Shown here piece by piece: positions 6,868 to 15,417 of a stretch of DNA of 64,000 nt. The notes below the pieces were generated by a model. That model was not told the origin of the DNA and ran no database searches. It saw nothing but the letters and a program-made list of their open reading frames with translations. Source of the DNA: Heyndrickxia acidicola (GTDB taxonomy: Bacteria > Bacillota > Bacilli > Bacillales > Bacillaceae_C); the NCBI RefSeq assembly GCF_001636425.1, contig NZ_KV440953.1, positions 2,182,847 through 2,246,846 of the forward strand. Direction: 5' to 3'. The position numbers and the translations under genes were made by a program. Every line of letters begins with the position of its first letter. Position 1 is the stretch's first letter.

Positions 6868-9800
6868 TTATCGGGATAAAACCATCGGCATTTGTTGGCG
6901 GAATTTAGTTGCGATTTTTTCGGCGAGCTCGTCGGTTGTCTTAGAGGATCGGCCGTCAACGCTAATATTAAGGTTTTGGATATGGAATCCGTTCGAGGAA
7001 GGCGAAGCTGGGATATTAACATGCGGGTTAGCAACGATGTTTTGAACGTTTTGATGCGTTTGTGTAAACGAGGTTTGTAGGCCTAGCGCTACTTTGCCGA
7101 TAGCCGCTTGTAAAGTTGGCGTATGGTCCTCGACTCCGCTCGTAAACATCTTCATCATATTTGGCATCCATTGGTCGGAGTCGCTAGCCGGGCCTTTTTC
7201 TGTCGGCGAGTGAAATCCCAAGAAAGATTTAACCGTGTTAGCAACGCCTTTAATTGCATTACCTACGGCGGAAATTTTGCTTTCAATGCCCTGAATGAAC
7301 ATGTTTATCATGTTTTCGCCCCATTGCAACGCTTCGCCAGGTAAGGCCGCAAGTGTAGACTCTATGGAACTCGCAAGATTTTTAACGGTACTTATGGCCG
7401 CGGCCGTCCCTTGACTAAAGGCGTTTTTGACATCGTTCCATAACGTTTCTGCCGCCTGCTTGATAGCGGATATAATCGGATCAAAAAACGATTTAACGCC
7501 ATTCCAGCCGTTTTTCCATATCGTCGTAACAGCGGACATTCCCGCACTAAAAATACTCTTTGTACCGCTCCATAGTGCTTGAAATATCCCACGTAAGGCA
7601 ACGTCCATCCCCTTCGCTATACTTCCGAGAATCGTCCCAACACCAGTAAATATCCGCTCCAAATCTTTCCCGAAGCTACCCCATTGGAACGAAATGAGAT
7701 GAACAAACGCTTGAAAGATTCCGGTTATGACTTCGAAAGTGCCTTTGAATATCTCCGTAATTGTTGTCCAAACCCCTTGAATTATCGCCTTAATAACGTT
7801 GAGGATCGTTGTAATATCCGTCTTTATTGCCGTCCAAGCGAATTGTGTGATTGTTTTAATATTGTCCCAGTCCGCTTTCCAAAGAGGAGCAAAGAACTTC
7901 ATGATGCTCTTTATATTATCCATCGCTTTCTGAAAGTCCGGTGAAATTTTACCCCACCACTCTGTTACGACTTTCACAGCCGACTGCACTGTCTTGCCGA
8001 TAAAGTCTAGCGATACATCAAACGCAGTTTTTACCGCATCCCAAACAGCTGTAGTCTTTTCTTGAATGCCGCCAATATCATGATCCCATAGCATCTTAAA
8101 TCCTATTACGGCCGCGGTAATTGCTGCGATTGCTCCTATTACTATGCCTGCTGGCGTGGCAATAGCGCCGAGCACCTCTAATCCAGCAGCAAAGGATGTG
8201 GCGAATATCCCTACCGTTCCGATAATCGATAATAACGCACCCCCGAGCATTAAAAATGCTCCGGCAGCCAAACCGATAACCGCCACGATTTGATGAAAGT
8301 GTTTACCAAGTTTCTCCCACAAATCCATTAGGTGGTTCAATATTTGAATTAACGGAAGCATTACCGGCTTTAATGATTCACCGATTTCCTTCATAAACGT
8401 TCCGAAATGGGAATTAAGGGCCTGTACCTGCATGCCCCAACCTTGGGACTTCTCCTTTACGATTTCCGCCGTTACTCCGATTTTTCCCATCGATTTTTCC
8501 AATGCCGCAAACTTCGCCGGTGCTGTCTCTGCTACGATCGTCATACCTGATAATGCGTATTGACCGAATATCGTTTTAAGCGCAAGTTGCTGCATTTGTG
8601 GCGTAAGACCTGCGATTTTATCGTGTAGGAGTTGCTGTACCTGCACGAGTGGTTTCATATGGCCAGTTGCATCGTAGAAGATGTTGCCGCCATTCTTTGT
8701 AGTCATACCGAGTTGGTTCATCATATCCGCAGCTGCTTTCGAAGCCGGCGTTAAGTTTGTAAGCATCCGGCGTAACGTAGTACCAGCCTGTGATGATTTG
8801 ATACCATGCTGACCGAGTAAAGCTATTCCTGCAGCTACATCACGGAAGGAAATACCGGCGGCTGATGCCTGCGGACCGACGTATTTCATCGTATTTAAGA
8901 AATCCTCCATCGAAATCCTAGCGTGGTGAAGTGCAGCCGTCATTGCGTCGCCGACAGCTCCGAGTTGTTTTTGCGTGCTTGGCCCAAATTCCTTCGTCAG
9001 TGAATCACCCATCTCGTGAATGATATCCGACACGACGTTTGCTGTCTCGCCAAGATCCTGCTGATTTGCTGCGGCTACCGAGGAAACGGTTTGAATACCG
9101 CCGCTCATAATATGCGTGTAATCGATACCCTGTTTAGCCATTACGTTCATAGCTTCGGAAATCTGATTGGCGCTAAAGAAACCGGTATTACCAAGCTTAA
9201 GGGCTTCGTCTGTCATCGCTTGAATCTGCTTCGTAGAAAGTTTTATTCCTTCTGGCAAATTCGAGTTAAGCGACGCTGCTGTATTCGTGATTTCTTGGTC
9301 GAAATTAACCGCACTGGAAATCGCTTCGCCGAAGAATCCTGTTATCTTTTGGCCTACACCCTCAATCATTTGACCGGCAAGTTGAAGATTCATAAAATCG
9401 AGCGATTCTTTGATCCCTTGCCCCGTTTCTTCCGCGGTGGTTTTTAGGTCGTTCAATTCGCTTCTAACTGTCTGTAAGCCGTCTCCCATCGTTTGGATAC
9501 TACTTGCTATCGTTTGAACATCATCCGAGATAGTTGACGCCAATTCGTCGAATGCACGCGAAGAGCTATTTGTTGATTCATCCATGCCGCTGCTTAATGA
9601 CCGCGTGCTAGATTCCAGGTCGTTCATACCGCCCGTAATCGTCCTAATCGCATCATTAATATTCTGAGATGTATCAGAAAAAGTGGATGACATGTTTACG
9701 AATGCTTTCGCTGAATTCCCTGCTTGCTCCTCCGCGTCCCGGCCTAGCGCGCTCATGTCCTCTCCCATCGATTTCATATCGCTGGTTACGCTTTTAATGC

Positions 9801-10104
9801 TTTTTAACATATCATCCGAATCTGTGGATACTGCCCTCGCCATCGTTCCGAAAGCTTCTTCCATGACAGCCTTTTCTTCCATCGTTTGTGATCCGAGGCC
9901 AGCTACTGTCTCCCTTACTTCTGTAAGCGCCGTTTTGAAACTTTCGAGCTCTTTACCGGAAAAAGCTTCCGTCATGGCCGCCTTTATTTCGTCGAAACTC
10001 TCCTTTAAGCTGTTGGCCAGCGACTCGATGACTGATTTGGCTTCGTCCTGCGCAGATATGACGAGGTTTAATTTTGCTTCTTTATTTCCTGCCAATTTAT
10101 TCAC
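6868..10104 (-). CDS. Phage tail tape measure protein (TP901 type)
   Basis: This 1078-residue protein sets tail length in siphophages by spanning the tail tube during assembly. The first ~230 residues are Ser/Thr/Asp-rich, heptad-like and predicted coiled coil. Residues ~250-580 are the TP901 core (GNTGFFSANQISEAMNVMAK, GPQASAAGISFRDVAAGIAL, GTTLRRMLTNL). A hydrophobic Gly/Ala-rich block with several membrane-like helices follows at ~610-680 (VAVIGLAAGAFLMLGGALL). The C-terminus has amphipathic W-x(n)-F repeats and a GFHSPTEKGPA motif. It starts 10 bp after the frameshift extension of the tail chaperone, the normal order in siphophages, but its usual downstream partners (distal tail protein, tail lysin) are absent. 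Confidence 0.95.
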   Translation of the reverse strand: MNKLAGNKEAKLNLVISAQDEAKSVIESLANSLKESFDEIKAAMTEAFSGKELESFKTALTEVRETVAGLGSQTMEEKAVMEEAFGTMARAVSTDSDDMLKSIKSVTSDMKSMGEDMSALGRDAEEQAGNSAKAFVNMSSTFSDTSQNINDAIRTITGGMNDLESSTRSLSSGMDESTNSSSRAFDELASTISDDVQTIASSIQTMGDGLQTVRSELNDLKTTAEETGQGIKESLDFMNLQLAGQMIEGVGQKITGFFGEAISSAVNFDQEITNTAASLNSNLPEGIKLSTKQIQAMTDEALKLGNTGFFSANQISEAMNVMAKQGIDYTHIMSGGIQTVSSVAAANQQDLGETANVVSDIIHEMGDSLTKEFGPSTQKQLGAVGDAMTAALHHARISMEDFLNTMKYVGPQASAAGISFRDVAAGIALLGQHGIKSSQAGTTLRRMLTNLTPASKAAADMMNQLGMTTKNGGNIFYDATGHMKPLVQVQQLLHDKIAGLTPQMQQLALKTIFGQYALSGMTIVAETAPAKFAALEKSMGKIGVTAEIVKEKSQGWGMQVQALNSHFGTFMKEIGESLKPVMLPLIQILNHLMDLWEKLGKHFHQIVAVIGLAAGAFLMLGGALLSIIGTVGIFATSFAAGLEVLGAIATPAGIVIGAIAAITAAVIGFKMLWDHDIGGIQEKTTAVWDAVKTAFDVSLDFIGKTVQSAVKVVTEWWGKISPDFQKAMDNIKSIMKFFAPLWKADWDNIKTITQFAWTAIKTDITTILNVIKAIIQGVWTTITEIFKGTFEVITGIFQAFVHLISFQWGSFGKDLERIFTGVGTILGSIAKGMDVALRGIFQALWSGTKSIFSAGMSAVTTIWKNGWNGVKSFFDPIISAIKQAAETLWNDVKNAFSQGTAAAISTVKNLASSIESTLAALPGEALQWGENMINMFIQGIESKISAVGNAIKGVANTVKSFLGFHSPTEKGPASDSDQWMPNMMKMFTSGVEDHTPTLQAAIGKVALGLQTSFTQTHQNVQNIVANPHVNIPASPSSNGFHIQNLNISVDGRSSKTTDELAEKIATKFRQQMPMVLSR

Positions 10105-10113
10105 CTTCCTTTG

Positions 10114-10303
10114 CTAATCATTTTGCAATGTCTTCCTGTAGGCCGCTTCTCGGTTTAAAAACAAAAAAGCCTGCTCAATACGCCAGGCAGGCTGCTGTTC
10201 TAATTCTTCAAATGACCATTTCATTTCTCGGCATAGCATGAACTCGGCGTATTCGATCGGCGCGTCTCCGTAGCCTCGCAGCGCCTTATCTACGCCGTCG
10301 ATT
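10114..10303 (-). CDS. Tail assembly chaperone extension reached by -1 frameshift
   Basis: Reading one base back at the slippery heptamer that ends the preceding gene opens a frame of about 62 codons (LIDGVDKALRGYGDAP ... WSFEELEQQPAWRIEQAF) ending at TAG 10114-10116. It corresponds to the T part of the G/GT chaperone pair of long-tailed phages and lies between gene G and the tape measure gene exactly as in lambda-like and Lactococcus/Bacillus siphophages. It has no start codon of its own with a ribosome binding site. A terminator-like hairpin (AGCCTGC/GCAGGCT plus T-run) lies inside it at about 10165-10192. Confidence 0.8.
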
Positions 10304-10610
10304 AGTTTTTTGCTTTTGCCGCAGCCTTGCTTTCGCTGAAGTCTCGTACAACAGCCTCAATTACCTCCGCAGGGACCTCGCCGACTGTTTCCTCCGTTAA
10401 CGGGAATACGATCTGTTTGTTATCGTCGTCTAGTAAATAACCACCTTTAATAAGATAGATTGCGATTTTTTCAGCTACGGCCAGCTGCGAAGAGACATCG
10501 CCTTCTTTAATTTCTTCGCTAATAGCTTTTTGTTCCGCCCATTTTAGCCGGTTGAAGCTTTTCAGTTCCACGTATTGTCCTTCGCCCAGTCCGTTAAAAT
10601 CGATTCTCAT
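10302..10610 (-). CDS. Phage tail assembly chaperone (G protein)
   Basis: This is a 102-residue acidic protein (MRIDFNGLGEGQYVELKSF ... YLIKGGYLLDDDNKQIVFPL). Size, acidity and position just before the tape measure gene match the siphophage tail chaperone G. It ends in Ala-Lys-rich SKAAAKAKN, whose last codons GCA-AAA-AAC-TAA contain the A-AAA-AAC slippery heptamer for production of the longer GT form. GGAGG precedes the ATG. Confidence 0.8.
   Translation of the reverse strand: MRIDFNGLGEGQYVELKSFNRLKWAEQKAISEEIKEGDVSSQLAVAEKIAIYLIKGGYLLDDDNKQIVFPLTEETVGEVPAEVIEAVVRDFSESKAAAKAKN
10305..10311 (-). promoter_or_regulatory. Slippery heptamer A AAA AAC for -1 frameshifting
   Basis: On the minus strand the zero-frame codons GCA AAA AAC TAA give the classic X XXY YYZ heptamer right before the stop codon, followed in the -1 frame by a long open extension. 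Confidence 0.8.
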
Positions 10611-10645
10611 AATAAAACCTCCGATTAGTTAGTTTCCGAACACGC

Positions 10646-10680
10646 AAAAAGGGCGCCCTCGGATTAACGAAAGCACCCTT
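10646..10680 (-). terminator. Leftward terminator upstream of the tail chaperone
   Basis: On the minus strand AAGGGTGC / GCGCCCTT forms an 8-bp stem with one G-U pair, followed by TTTTTGC. In intact siphophages a terminator often separates the major tail protein gene from G; here the major tail gene itself is gone. Confidence 0.7.
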
Positions 10681-10878
10681 GTTATGTACGGTAAGAGGAT
10701 GTAATAAAAATTACTCCTCACTAGTAATTACAACGAAAAGGGCAAAATACAACTAAAAATATATTACAATTTCATTACAAGTTTTCGCCCCTTGGAATTC
10801 TAAAAAATTTTTCGCGAAATTTTTTTAAAGTCGTATGATACAAGTTATCTTTTTTACGGAAAGGGGGTGCCTACCCCT

Positions 10879-11538
10879 TTACTGATGAAACCATGCTTGA
10901 TCCGCAAATCCCTGGTTCATTACGAACATTGGAGTGTCGTTTGCGTTCACTTCGAAGTACGCATAGCCTTCTACATCGCCGTTTTGGTAAAGAACCGTGC
11001 GTATATCATTCGGTATATCAAGCGACAAGAATCCGGGATCATACGTAAAACCCGACTTACTAACCGCCTTAAAGTTCGTACTGCTTAACGACAGTGAATC
11101 CGGGTTTAACTTATTAGCGTGGACCTTAAACGAAGCCAGTATGTACTTCATTCCGGACTGTGGCGCTTGATTATACGGATTCGCTGCGTGAATGATTTGC
11201 CACGCTGCATCGCCGTCAATCACATTCGTAAGAGTAACGTTGTAATTACGGAATCCATTTACGTCGTCAGCCTGAACGGTTACTTTCGTGCCGAGGGGCG
11301 CCGGATTACTATGTGACTTGCCGATGGCGGTCGGTGCTGGTGGACTTAATTTCGCCACTTGCGTCTTCAAACTGGCGATTGTTTTGTCACGCTGTGTAAT
11401 CGTAGCCTTTAATGAAGCGATGGTCCGTTCCAGACTTGCAATGGTTGGCTTTGCAGTTGCGGCTAGTGCGGGAGAGGTCGTGATGAGTGCTGCGCAGGCG
11501 ATTGAAGCGATTGTGATACCGATTTTCCGTTGTTTCAT
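10879..11538 (-). CDS. Secreted coiled-coil protein with DUF4352-like domain
   Basis: This 219-residue protein has a clear signal peptide (KQRKIGITIASIACAALI, cleavage near PALAATA). Residues ~30-65 form a heptad-rich coiled coil built on the repeat T-I-A-S-L (TIASLERTIASLKATI, then KTIASLKTQVAKL). The rest is beta-rich, with FRNYNVTLTNVIDGD and GMKYILASFKVHANK, like the DUF4352/immunoglobulin-like domains of Bacillus lipoproteins and exported proteins. No lipobox cysteine is present, so it is secreted or wall-associated. It lies apart from the phage genes and looks like a lysogenic-conversion cargo gene with its own transcription unit. An inverted repeat (AAAGGGG/CCCCTTT) at about 10859-10880 may end it. 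Confidence 0.75.
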   Translation of the reverse strand: MKQRKIGITIASIACAALITTSPALAATAKPTIASLERTIASLKATITQRDKTIASLKTQVAKLSPPAPTAIGKSHSNPAPLGTKVTVQADDVNGFRNYNVTLTNVIDGDAAWQIIHAANPYNQAPQSGMKYILASFKVHANKLNPDSLSLSSTNFKAVSKSGFTYDPGFLSLDIPNDIRTVLYQNGDVEGYAYFEVNANDTPMFVMNQGFADQAWFHQ

Positions 11539-12234
11539 CGATAATTCCTCCTATTTGAGCATGATACTACCGAATTATACCATTTTTACAAGCAAATAGT
11601 TTGAGTTTTGTGAATTCTGCGCATACTTTCGTCCATCACAAGGCGTATACCTCTAAAAGACCCACGGCGCCTCTTGCGAAGGGGTGGCTGGGGGGTCAAT
11701 CCTTGTCTGTCACTCACCAAATGCTTAATCCATAATGATAGCGTTCGATAGTATTCTATTAATCTGCGCGAATGAATTCGTTGTACCCTGCGTCGCTGCC
11801 CGTATTGGCCAGCCGTTAATCGTTAACAGCTCGTTCAATTGCTATCGATCTTTTGTTTCGAGCAAATCGACTATTTAGCGACTGCATAGCCCCTTATCGC
11901 ATACCTGCCGTGTTAGTCCCTCGTTTGACCCCTATAAACAGCGTATTCTAACGTCTTAGATGGAACTGTTAGCCGGTTCTATTCCTTTGCTATTCGTCGC
12001 TATAATTCCCCACGTTTTAACGTCAATAATCGGTATGTATCAACGCAAATAGGCCAATAAATAGTTCCGCTGCGTGTTCAGGTAACGAGCCATGTACCGC
12101 GCTATTTAATCGGCGGCCCCAGTGTTTATAAGATGCACGTCTAAAAAGCAGCCGTTTTGCGTTTCGATAATTTATCGTTCGTTAGCTTCTGGTACCCCGA
12201 CGGCCCCATAAAAAAGAGCCGCATCTCTGCCGCC
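11539..12234. other. Intergenic region without recognisable gene
   Basis: About 700 bp between the secreted protein and the resolvase hold no open frame with a ribosome binding site and coding character. GC content looks higher than in the host part. No repeats were noticed. It may hold remnants of lost structural genes, but none could be recognised. Confidence 0.4.
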
Positions 12235-12792
12235 CTATTTATTCCGTTCCTTTAATTTTCGGTGTAACGTCATACGTGATATCTTCGCCTTTTCTGCTAT
12301 CTCCTGCATAGTCATTCCACCCTTATCATAAAGATAAAACGCGTATTCAAGTTTATCGTCTTGGACGGATGGACGGCCGGCATGACGTCCGTTAGCTGCC
12401 GCAGCTTGCAATCCTTCTTTCGTCCGTTCGGATATTAAATCACGTTCAAACTGCGCTAAACCGGCGAACATTGTAAACATCAGCTTTCCGTGTGCTGTTG
12501 TTGTATCCAACCAGGACTCTTTCAGGCTGCGTAAATTAGCGCCTTTACTTCCAATTAGCTCTACGATTTCGATAAGGTCCTTCGTAGAACGCGATAAACG
12601 AGTAAGATCGGTAATGATAACCTCATCGCCTGCGCGAAGTTGATCGAGCAAATGGTTAAGCTCCGGACGCTCTCGCTTTGTTCCAGTTACCTTCTCAAAG
12701 AATACTTTTTCGCAGCCTGCTTCTTTAAGTTGTTGCTCTTGACGATCAAGGTTTTGGTCCAACGTAGATACCCGCATATACCCGAAAATCAT
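12235..12792 (-). CDS. Serine recombinase, resolvase/invertase family
   Basis: This 185-residue protein has the usual size and layout of small serine recombinases. The catalytic domain begins FGYMRVSTLDQNLDRQE with the active Ser in RVSTLDQ, continues with TDLTRLSRSTKDL (R-x-x-R/S motif) and the long E helix (FAGLAQFERDLISERTKEGL), and ends with an HTH DNA-binding domain (MTMQEIAEKAKISRMTLHRKL). GGGAGCGG precedes the ATG. Several TTTTGTTACA repeats lie directly upstream and could be its recombination or operator sites. Whether it resolves dimers, inverts a segment or is transposon-borne is not shown. Confidence 0.92.
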   Translation of the reverse strand: MIFGYMRVSTLDQNLDRQEQQLKEAGCEKVFFEKVTGTKRERPELNHLLDQLRAGDEVIITDLTRLSRSTKDLIEIVELIGSKGANLRSLKESWLDTTTAHGKLMFTMFAGLAQFERDLISERTKEGLQAAAANGRHAGRPSVQDDKLEYAFYLYDKGGMTMQEIAEKAKISRMTLHRKLKERNK

Positions 12793-12825
12793 ATTAATCC
12801 GCTCCCTTTGTTTTGGTACTTTAAT

Positions 12826-12961
12826 TGTAACAAAAAGGGTTTTCGATGTAAATAGTTACAAACTAATTTTGTTACATATTTTTGTTACAAAGTAAACCGC
12901 GTTAAATTAATTCCGGCGACTGCTTTGAATTATTGTAACTTAAACGGTCGTTTTTGTTACA
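12826..12961. repeat. TTTTGTTACA repeat cluster upstream of the resolvase
   Basis: TTTTGTTACA occurs in direct orientation at 12867, 12880 and 12952 and inverted (TGTAACAAAA) at 12826, with a weaker copy AGTTACA near 12854. The cluster starts just 34 bp upstream of the resolvase start; it could be a resolution site, operator or iteron array. Confidence 0.55.
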
Positions 12962-13757
12962 CCAAACAACGTGTCATATTGACGGTCGGCCTTTTTGCGT
13001 TAATTAAATAGTTAATATAACGATAAACAGCAAATTAACCGCGATACCCCGAGGTTTTTGACGTAGGCGTCCGTGTCCGTCCAAAACTAGACGAAATGGG
13101 CCCGAAGTTAATATATGCGACATATTATGACGCTTTAACGCGGTGAAGGTTGCTAGTCTTAACGCTACGAAGGCCGATAGAATTCCGTCGTCATTTCGCC
13201 CTTAATACATTAAAACATTGCGTCGATCTTCGGCCCAAAAACCGGGCCTCGTTCACCGCTACCATCCGCCCTTTCTCTTCTAACGTTAATAAATACTATC
13301 GATATAAATATAAACGTCACAGCAGGCGGAGCTTGCGACGGTCTGCAATGTTTTATAAGGTACTTTTTGCCCGTTTATCGCTGGTCTTTTTTTCAAAGAC
13401 ATATATAACTGATTAAGATATCCCAAACTGGTCAAAAACCGCTGTAACCTTTGGCGCTGTAAGGTCTGTGCCACTTCGATCTTGTTCCCGAAAAGGGAGG
13501 TATTTAGCCGTTTTTGTTCCCGAAAAGGGAGGTATCGCTTTAGTGTAGTAAAGTATCCGCACCGTTGCCCTTTTTCTTATATTGTTTTACTTAGTAAAAT
13601 ACTTCGACACAATAAATTTTTTAACCACAGCGTTAAAGGTGTTTTTTACCTTTGACGCAATGTCTTTAAGTCTCGTTATTAATTCTCGTTATATATATCT
13701 AGTTAACACCTAAACAAACATTCCGTTACACCCGGCAATCAGGTGTAACTTAACGAT
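12962..13757. other. Intergenic region, no convincing gene
   Basis: About 800 bp with short frames that lack ribosome binding sites and coding character. It contains a separated inverted repeat GCGGTGAA/TTCACCGC (13140 and 13252) and the 22-bp direct repeats listed separately. An origin or regulatory role is possible but not shown. Confidence 0.4.
13482..13535. repeat. Two 22-bp direct repeats with an internal palindrome
   Basis: The same 22 bp occur at 13482-13503 and 13514-13535, 32 bp apart (about three helical turns). Each contains TCCCGAAAAGGGA, a short perfect inverted repeat, so two proteins could bind on the same face of the DNA. Confidence 0.6.
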
Positions 13758-14201
13758 TTATTCCGTGTAACCATGTTTTCGCCTCCAATCTCGCATCCTA
13801 TCTGCTGCACCTTCTCGCCTACTATCGGATCTTTTTATTGCCTGCTTATAATTAGCATGCGCATCCGGAAACTTGTTGAAGAATGTTGTTTCATCCAGCG
13901 GTATTAACGGAACATAATAACCCATTTCCGGAAAATCGATTAGTCCGACTTCCTTCAAGTCCTTCAAATGTCGGCTCGTTGTGTCGGGCACCTTTCCGTA
14001 TTTAACCGATAATGTCTCTACGCTGGGAAAAGCGTAGCCTTCCGCCGTGTTATAGTAATCGATAATAAGCGCGTATAAGAAGATTTTATCTGCGTTCATT
14101 TTATCGTGGTGAATATAGTGCCTTACATCGGACGGAAGTGGAACCCAATACTTGCCACCCACTCCAGGATTAGTTTTGTCGTAGACCTTTCTTCCTTCCA
14201 T
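13758..14201 (-). CDS. Helix-turn-helix phage protein
   Basis: The start ATG 14201 is chosen because AAGGAG lies nine bases upstream; this gives 147 residues. The middle contains a winged helix (KIFLYALIIDYYNTAEGYAF, then PSVETLSVKYGKVPDTTSRH, LKDLKEVGLIDF), as in phage replication and regulatory proteins that start by classifying as helix-turn-helix domain proteins. The C-terminus is basic (RRKHGYTE). No catalytic motif is visible. It is probably a DNA-binding protein of the early region. Confidence 0.7.
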   Translation of the reverse strand: MEGRKVYDKTNPGVGGKYWVPLPSDVRHYIHHDKMNADKIFLYALIIDYYNTAEGYAFPSVETLSVKYGKVPDTTSRHLKDLKEVGLIDFPEMGYYVPLIPLDETTFFNKFPDAHANYKQAIKRSDSRREGAADRMRDWRRKHGYTE

Positions 14202-14595
14202 ATCGATAACCTCCTTAAAAAATATCCCTCGAAATATAATACAAAGTGAATATATAGTGTCGCGTAACTTATACTTGATATGACGCACGGAAATTCTTTT
14301 TCGCGCACGAATCTCTTCTCATTAATTTTCAAAAAAAGTTGTTTATTCCGTGCACGCTCTGCGAAATCATAAGAATTTAGTAACTAAGCCGCGCAAAGAA
14401 AAAATCCCTTTTAACTGTATAAGCGTTTCAACTCAGACTCTTCCGAAAATAAAAAACGATCAGCAGGCCCGCCTAATGCCTCCGATCGTTCTTCGTTATG
14501 TAAAAGCGTTGTTTGCCGCCAACGCCTTATATAAGTTGCCCGCAAGCCACTCTGCTGAGATTGCCATCTCATTCATTTACCGCCAGGGTCCCGAC
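14202..14595. other. Intergenic region, no gene supported
   Basis: Short frames on the plus strand here have no ribosome binding site. The stretch should hold the promoter for the leftward HTH gene. Nothing else is recognised. Confidence 0.4.
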
Positions 14596-14859
14596 TCATG
14601 CGCTTATCCACCGAAAAGTTGAATTGGCTCCCTTTAGTATTAAATCGTATAGAGACTTCGGGCTCTTAGCGATAATATCGGTATTATTCTCGTCCAAGTT
14701 TACGATATAAGTATTAGGTTCGGTTGTTTCTGTAGTTATACGATAAACACCGATGCCCTCGTCGTCTGAAACGAGTACTTTATCGCCAGTTAATAAAAGA
14801 GCTTCTTGCGGTTGGTCCGCCTTGCCTTCAAGTACAAAAATAACGTTAACTTTTCTCAT
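14596..14859 (-). CDS. Small phage protein of unknown function
   Basis: An 87-residue protein (MRKVNVIFVLEGKADQPQ ... VYRITTETTEPNTYIVNL) with a beta-rich pattern and no known domain. Its ATG overlaps the TGA of the 33-codon gene upstream, and GGAGG lies nine bases before it. It is the last gene of a three-gene early operon starting at 15277. Confidence 0.65.
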   Translation of the reverse strand: MRKVNVIFVLEGKADQPQEALLLTGDKVLVSDDEGIGVYRITTETTEPNTYIVNLDENNTDIIAKSPKSLYDLILKGANSTFRWISA

Positions 14860-14957
14860 CGCTCATTACCTCCGTTTAGTTGACCTGATTTGTTCATACC
14901 TACGAATAATCCCACCGTAAAGCATCCGATAGCCATAAAACTAACTGTAATTAACAT
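14856..14957 (-). CDS. 33-residue single-span membrane peptide
   Basis: ATG 14957 is preceded by GGAGG at seven bases. The peptide MLITVSFMAIGCFTVGLFVG followed by MNKSGQLNGGNER is one hydrophobic helix with a short polar tail. It overlaps the upstream gene's stop by seven bases and the downstream start by four bases, so it is translationally coupled on both sides, strong support for a real gene despite its size. Function unknown. Confidence 0.65.
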   Translation of the reverse strand: MLITVSFMAIGCFTVGLFVGMNKSGQLNGGNER

Positions 14958-15277
14958 TGTTTGTCCTCCATTCTGGCGAATATTGCTTCGGCCATTCCTA
15001 CGACTGTCATATTGAGTAAATCTTCTAGTTCGATGCTCATAAGCTCAGGAAACATATCGAGATGGAATACCTTAACGGAAGTGTCGTCGTAGTTGATTTC
15101 AACGGAATCGGCGGTTTCATCCATATACGGAACATGCTCGAAAGTGACCGCCATGTTGTCCTTCCAGACGATTGTTTTATTACCGATGTAGATTGCTTTG
15201 TTTATGTCGGTCCAATATTCTTCGTCATTAAATGAATGCGGGTCGTGATTGTGATAGAGCCGCGTGATGTGGCACAT
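14951..15277 (-). CDS. Unknown small acidic protein, first gene of early operon
   Basis: A 108-residue protein (MCHITRLYHNHDPHSFNDEE ... HLDMFPELMSIELEDLLN) with no recognised domain. It is read leftwards from the operator-rich region that also serves the divergent repressor gene, so it is probably under control of that repressor, like an early lytic or maintenance gene of a phage. Confidence 0.65.
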   Translation of the reverse strand: MCHITRLYHNHDPHSFNDEEYWTDINKAIYIGNKTIVWKDNMAVTFEHVPYMDETADSVEINYDDTSVKVFHLDMFPELMSIELEDLLNMTVVGMAEAIFARMEDKQC

Positions 15278-15294
15278 AATCTTACCCCTTTCTT

Positions 15295-15400
15295 ATTACT
15301 AATGTGTAATTATCCCTTGTCCTAATATTACTTATTAGTAATTAGAAAGTCAACCCTTATTGACGAAAAAATTTCAGATATGTAATATGTAATTAGTAAT
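15295..15400. promoter_or_regulatory. Divergent genetic switch with repeated operators
   Basis: Between the leftward operon and the repressor lie a perfect palindrome ATTACTTATTAGTAAT (15327-15342), a one-mismatch version ATTACTAATGTGTAAT (15295-15310), and three half-sites TGTAAT, TGTAAT, AGTAAT spaced seven bases apart (15381, 15388, 15395). This is the layout of a phage-type Cro/CI switch. Confidence 0.7.
15360..15388 (+). promoter_or_regulatory. Promoter of the XRE repressor gene
   Basis: TTGACG (15360-15365) and TAATAT (15383-15388) with a 17-bp spacer. The operator half-sites overlap the -10 box, implying autoregulation. Confidence 0.65.
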
Positions 15401-15417
15401 AGGATGGAGGTTAGCAA

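Noticed and set aside
9016-10117. Plus-strand frames of about 144 codons opposite the tape measure gene
   Set aside because: They mirror the long coding frame of the tape measure gene, with no start signals of their own.
12235-12792. Resolvase as part of a transposon
   Set aside because: No transposase and no terminal inverted repeats were found around it.
13150-13474. Short frames on both strands in the gap before the HTH gene
   Set aside because: They overlap each other, lack ribosome binding sites and look non-coding.
14350-14710. Plus-strand frames of 65-90 codons
   Set aside because: They overlap a well supported minus-strand operon end and have no start signals.
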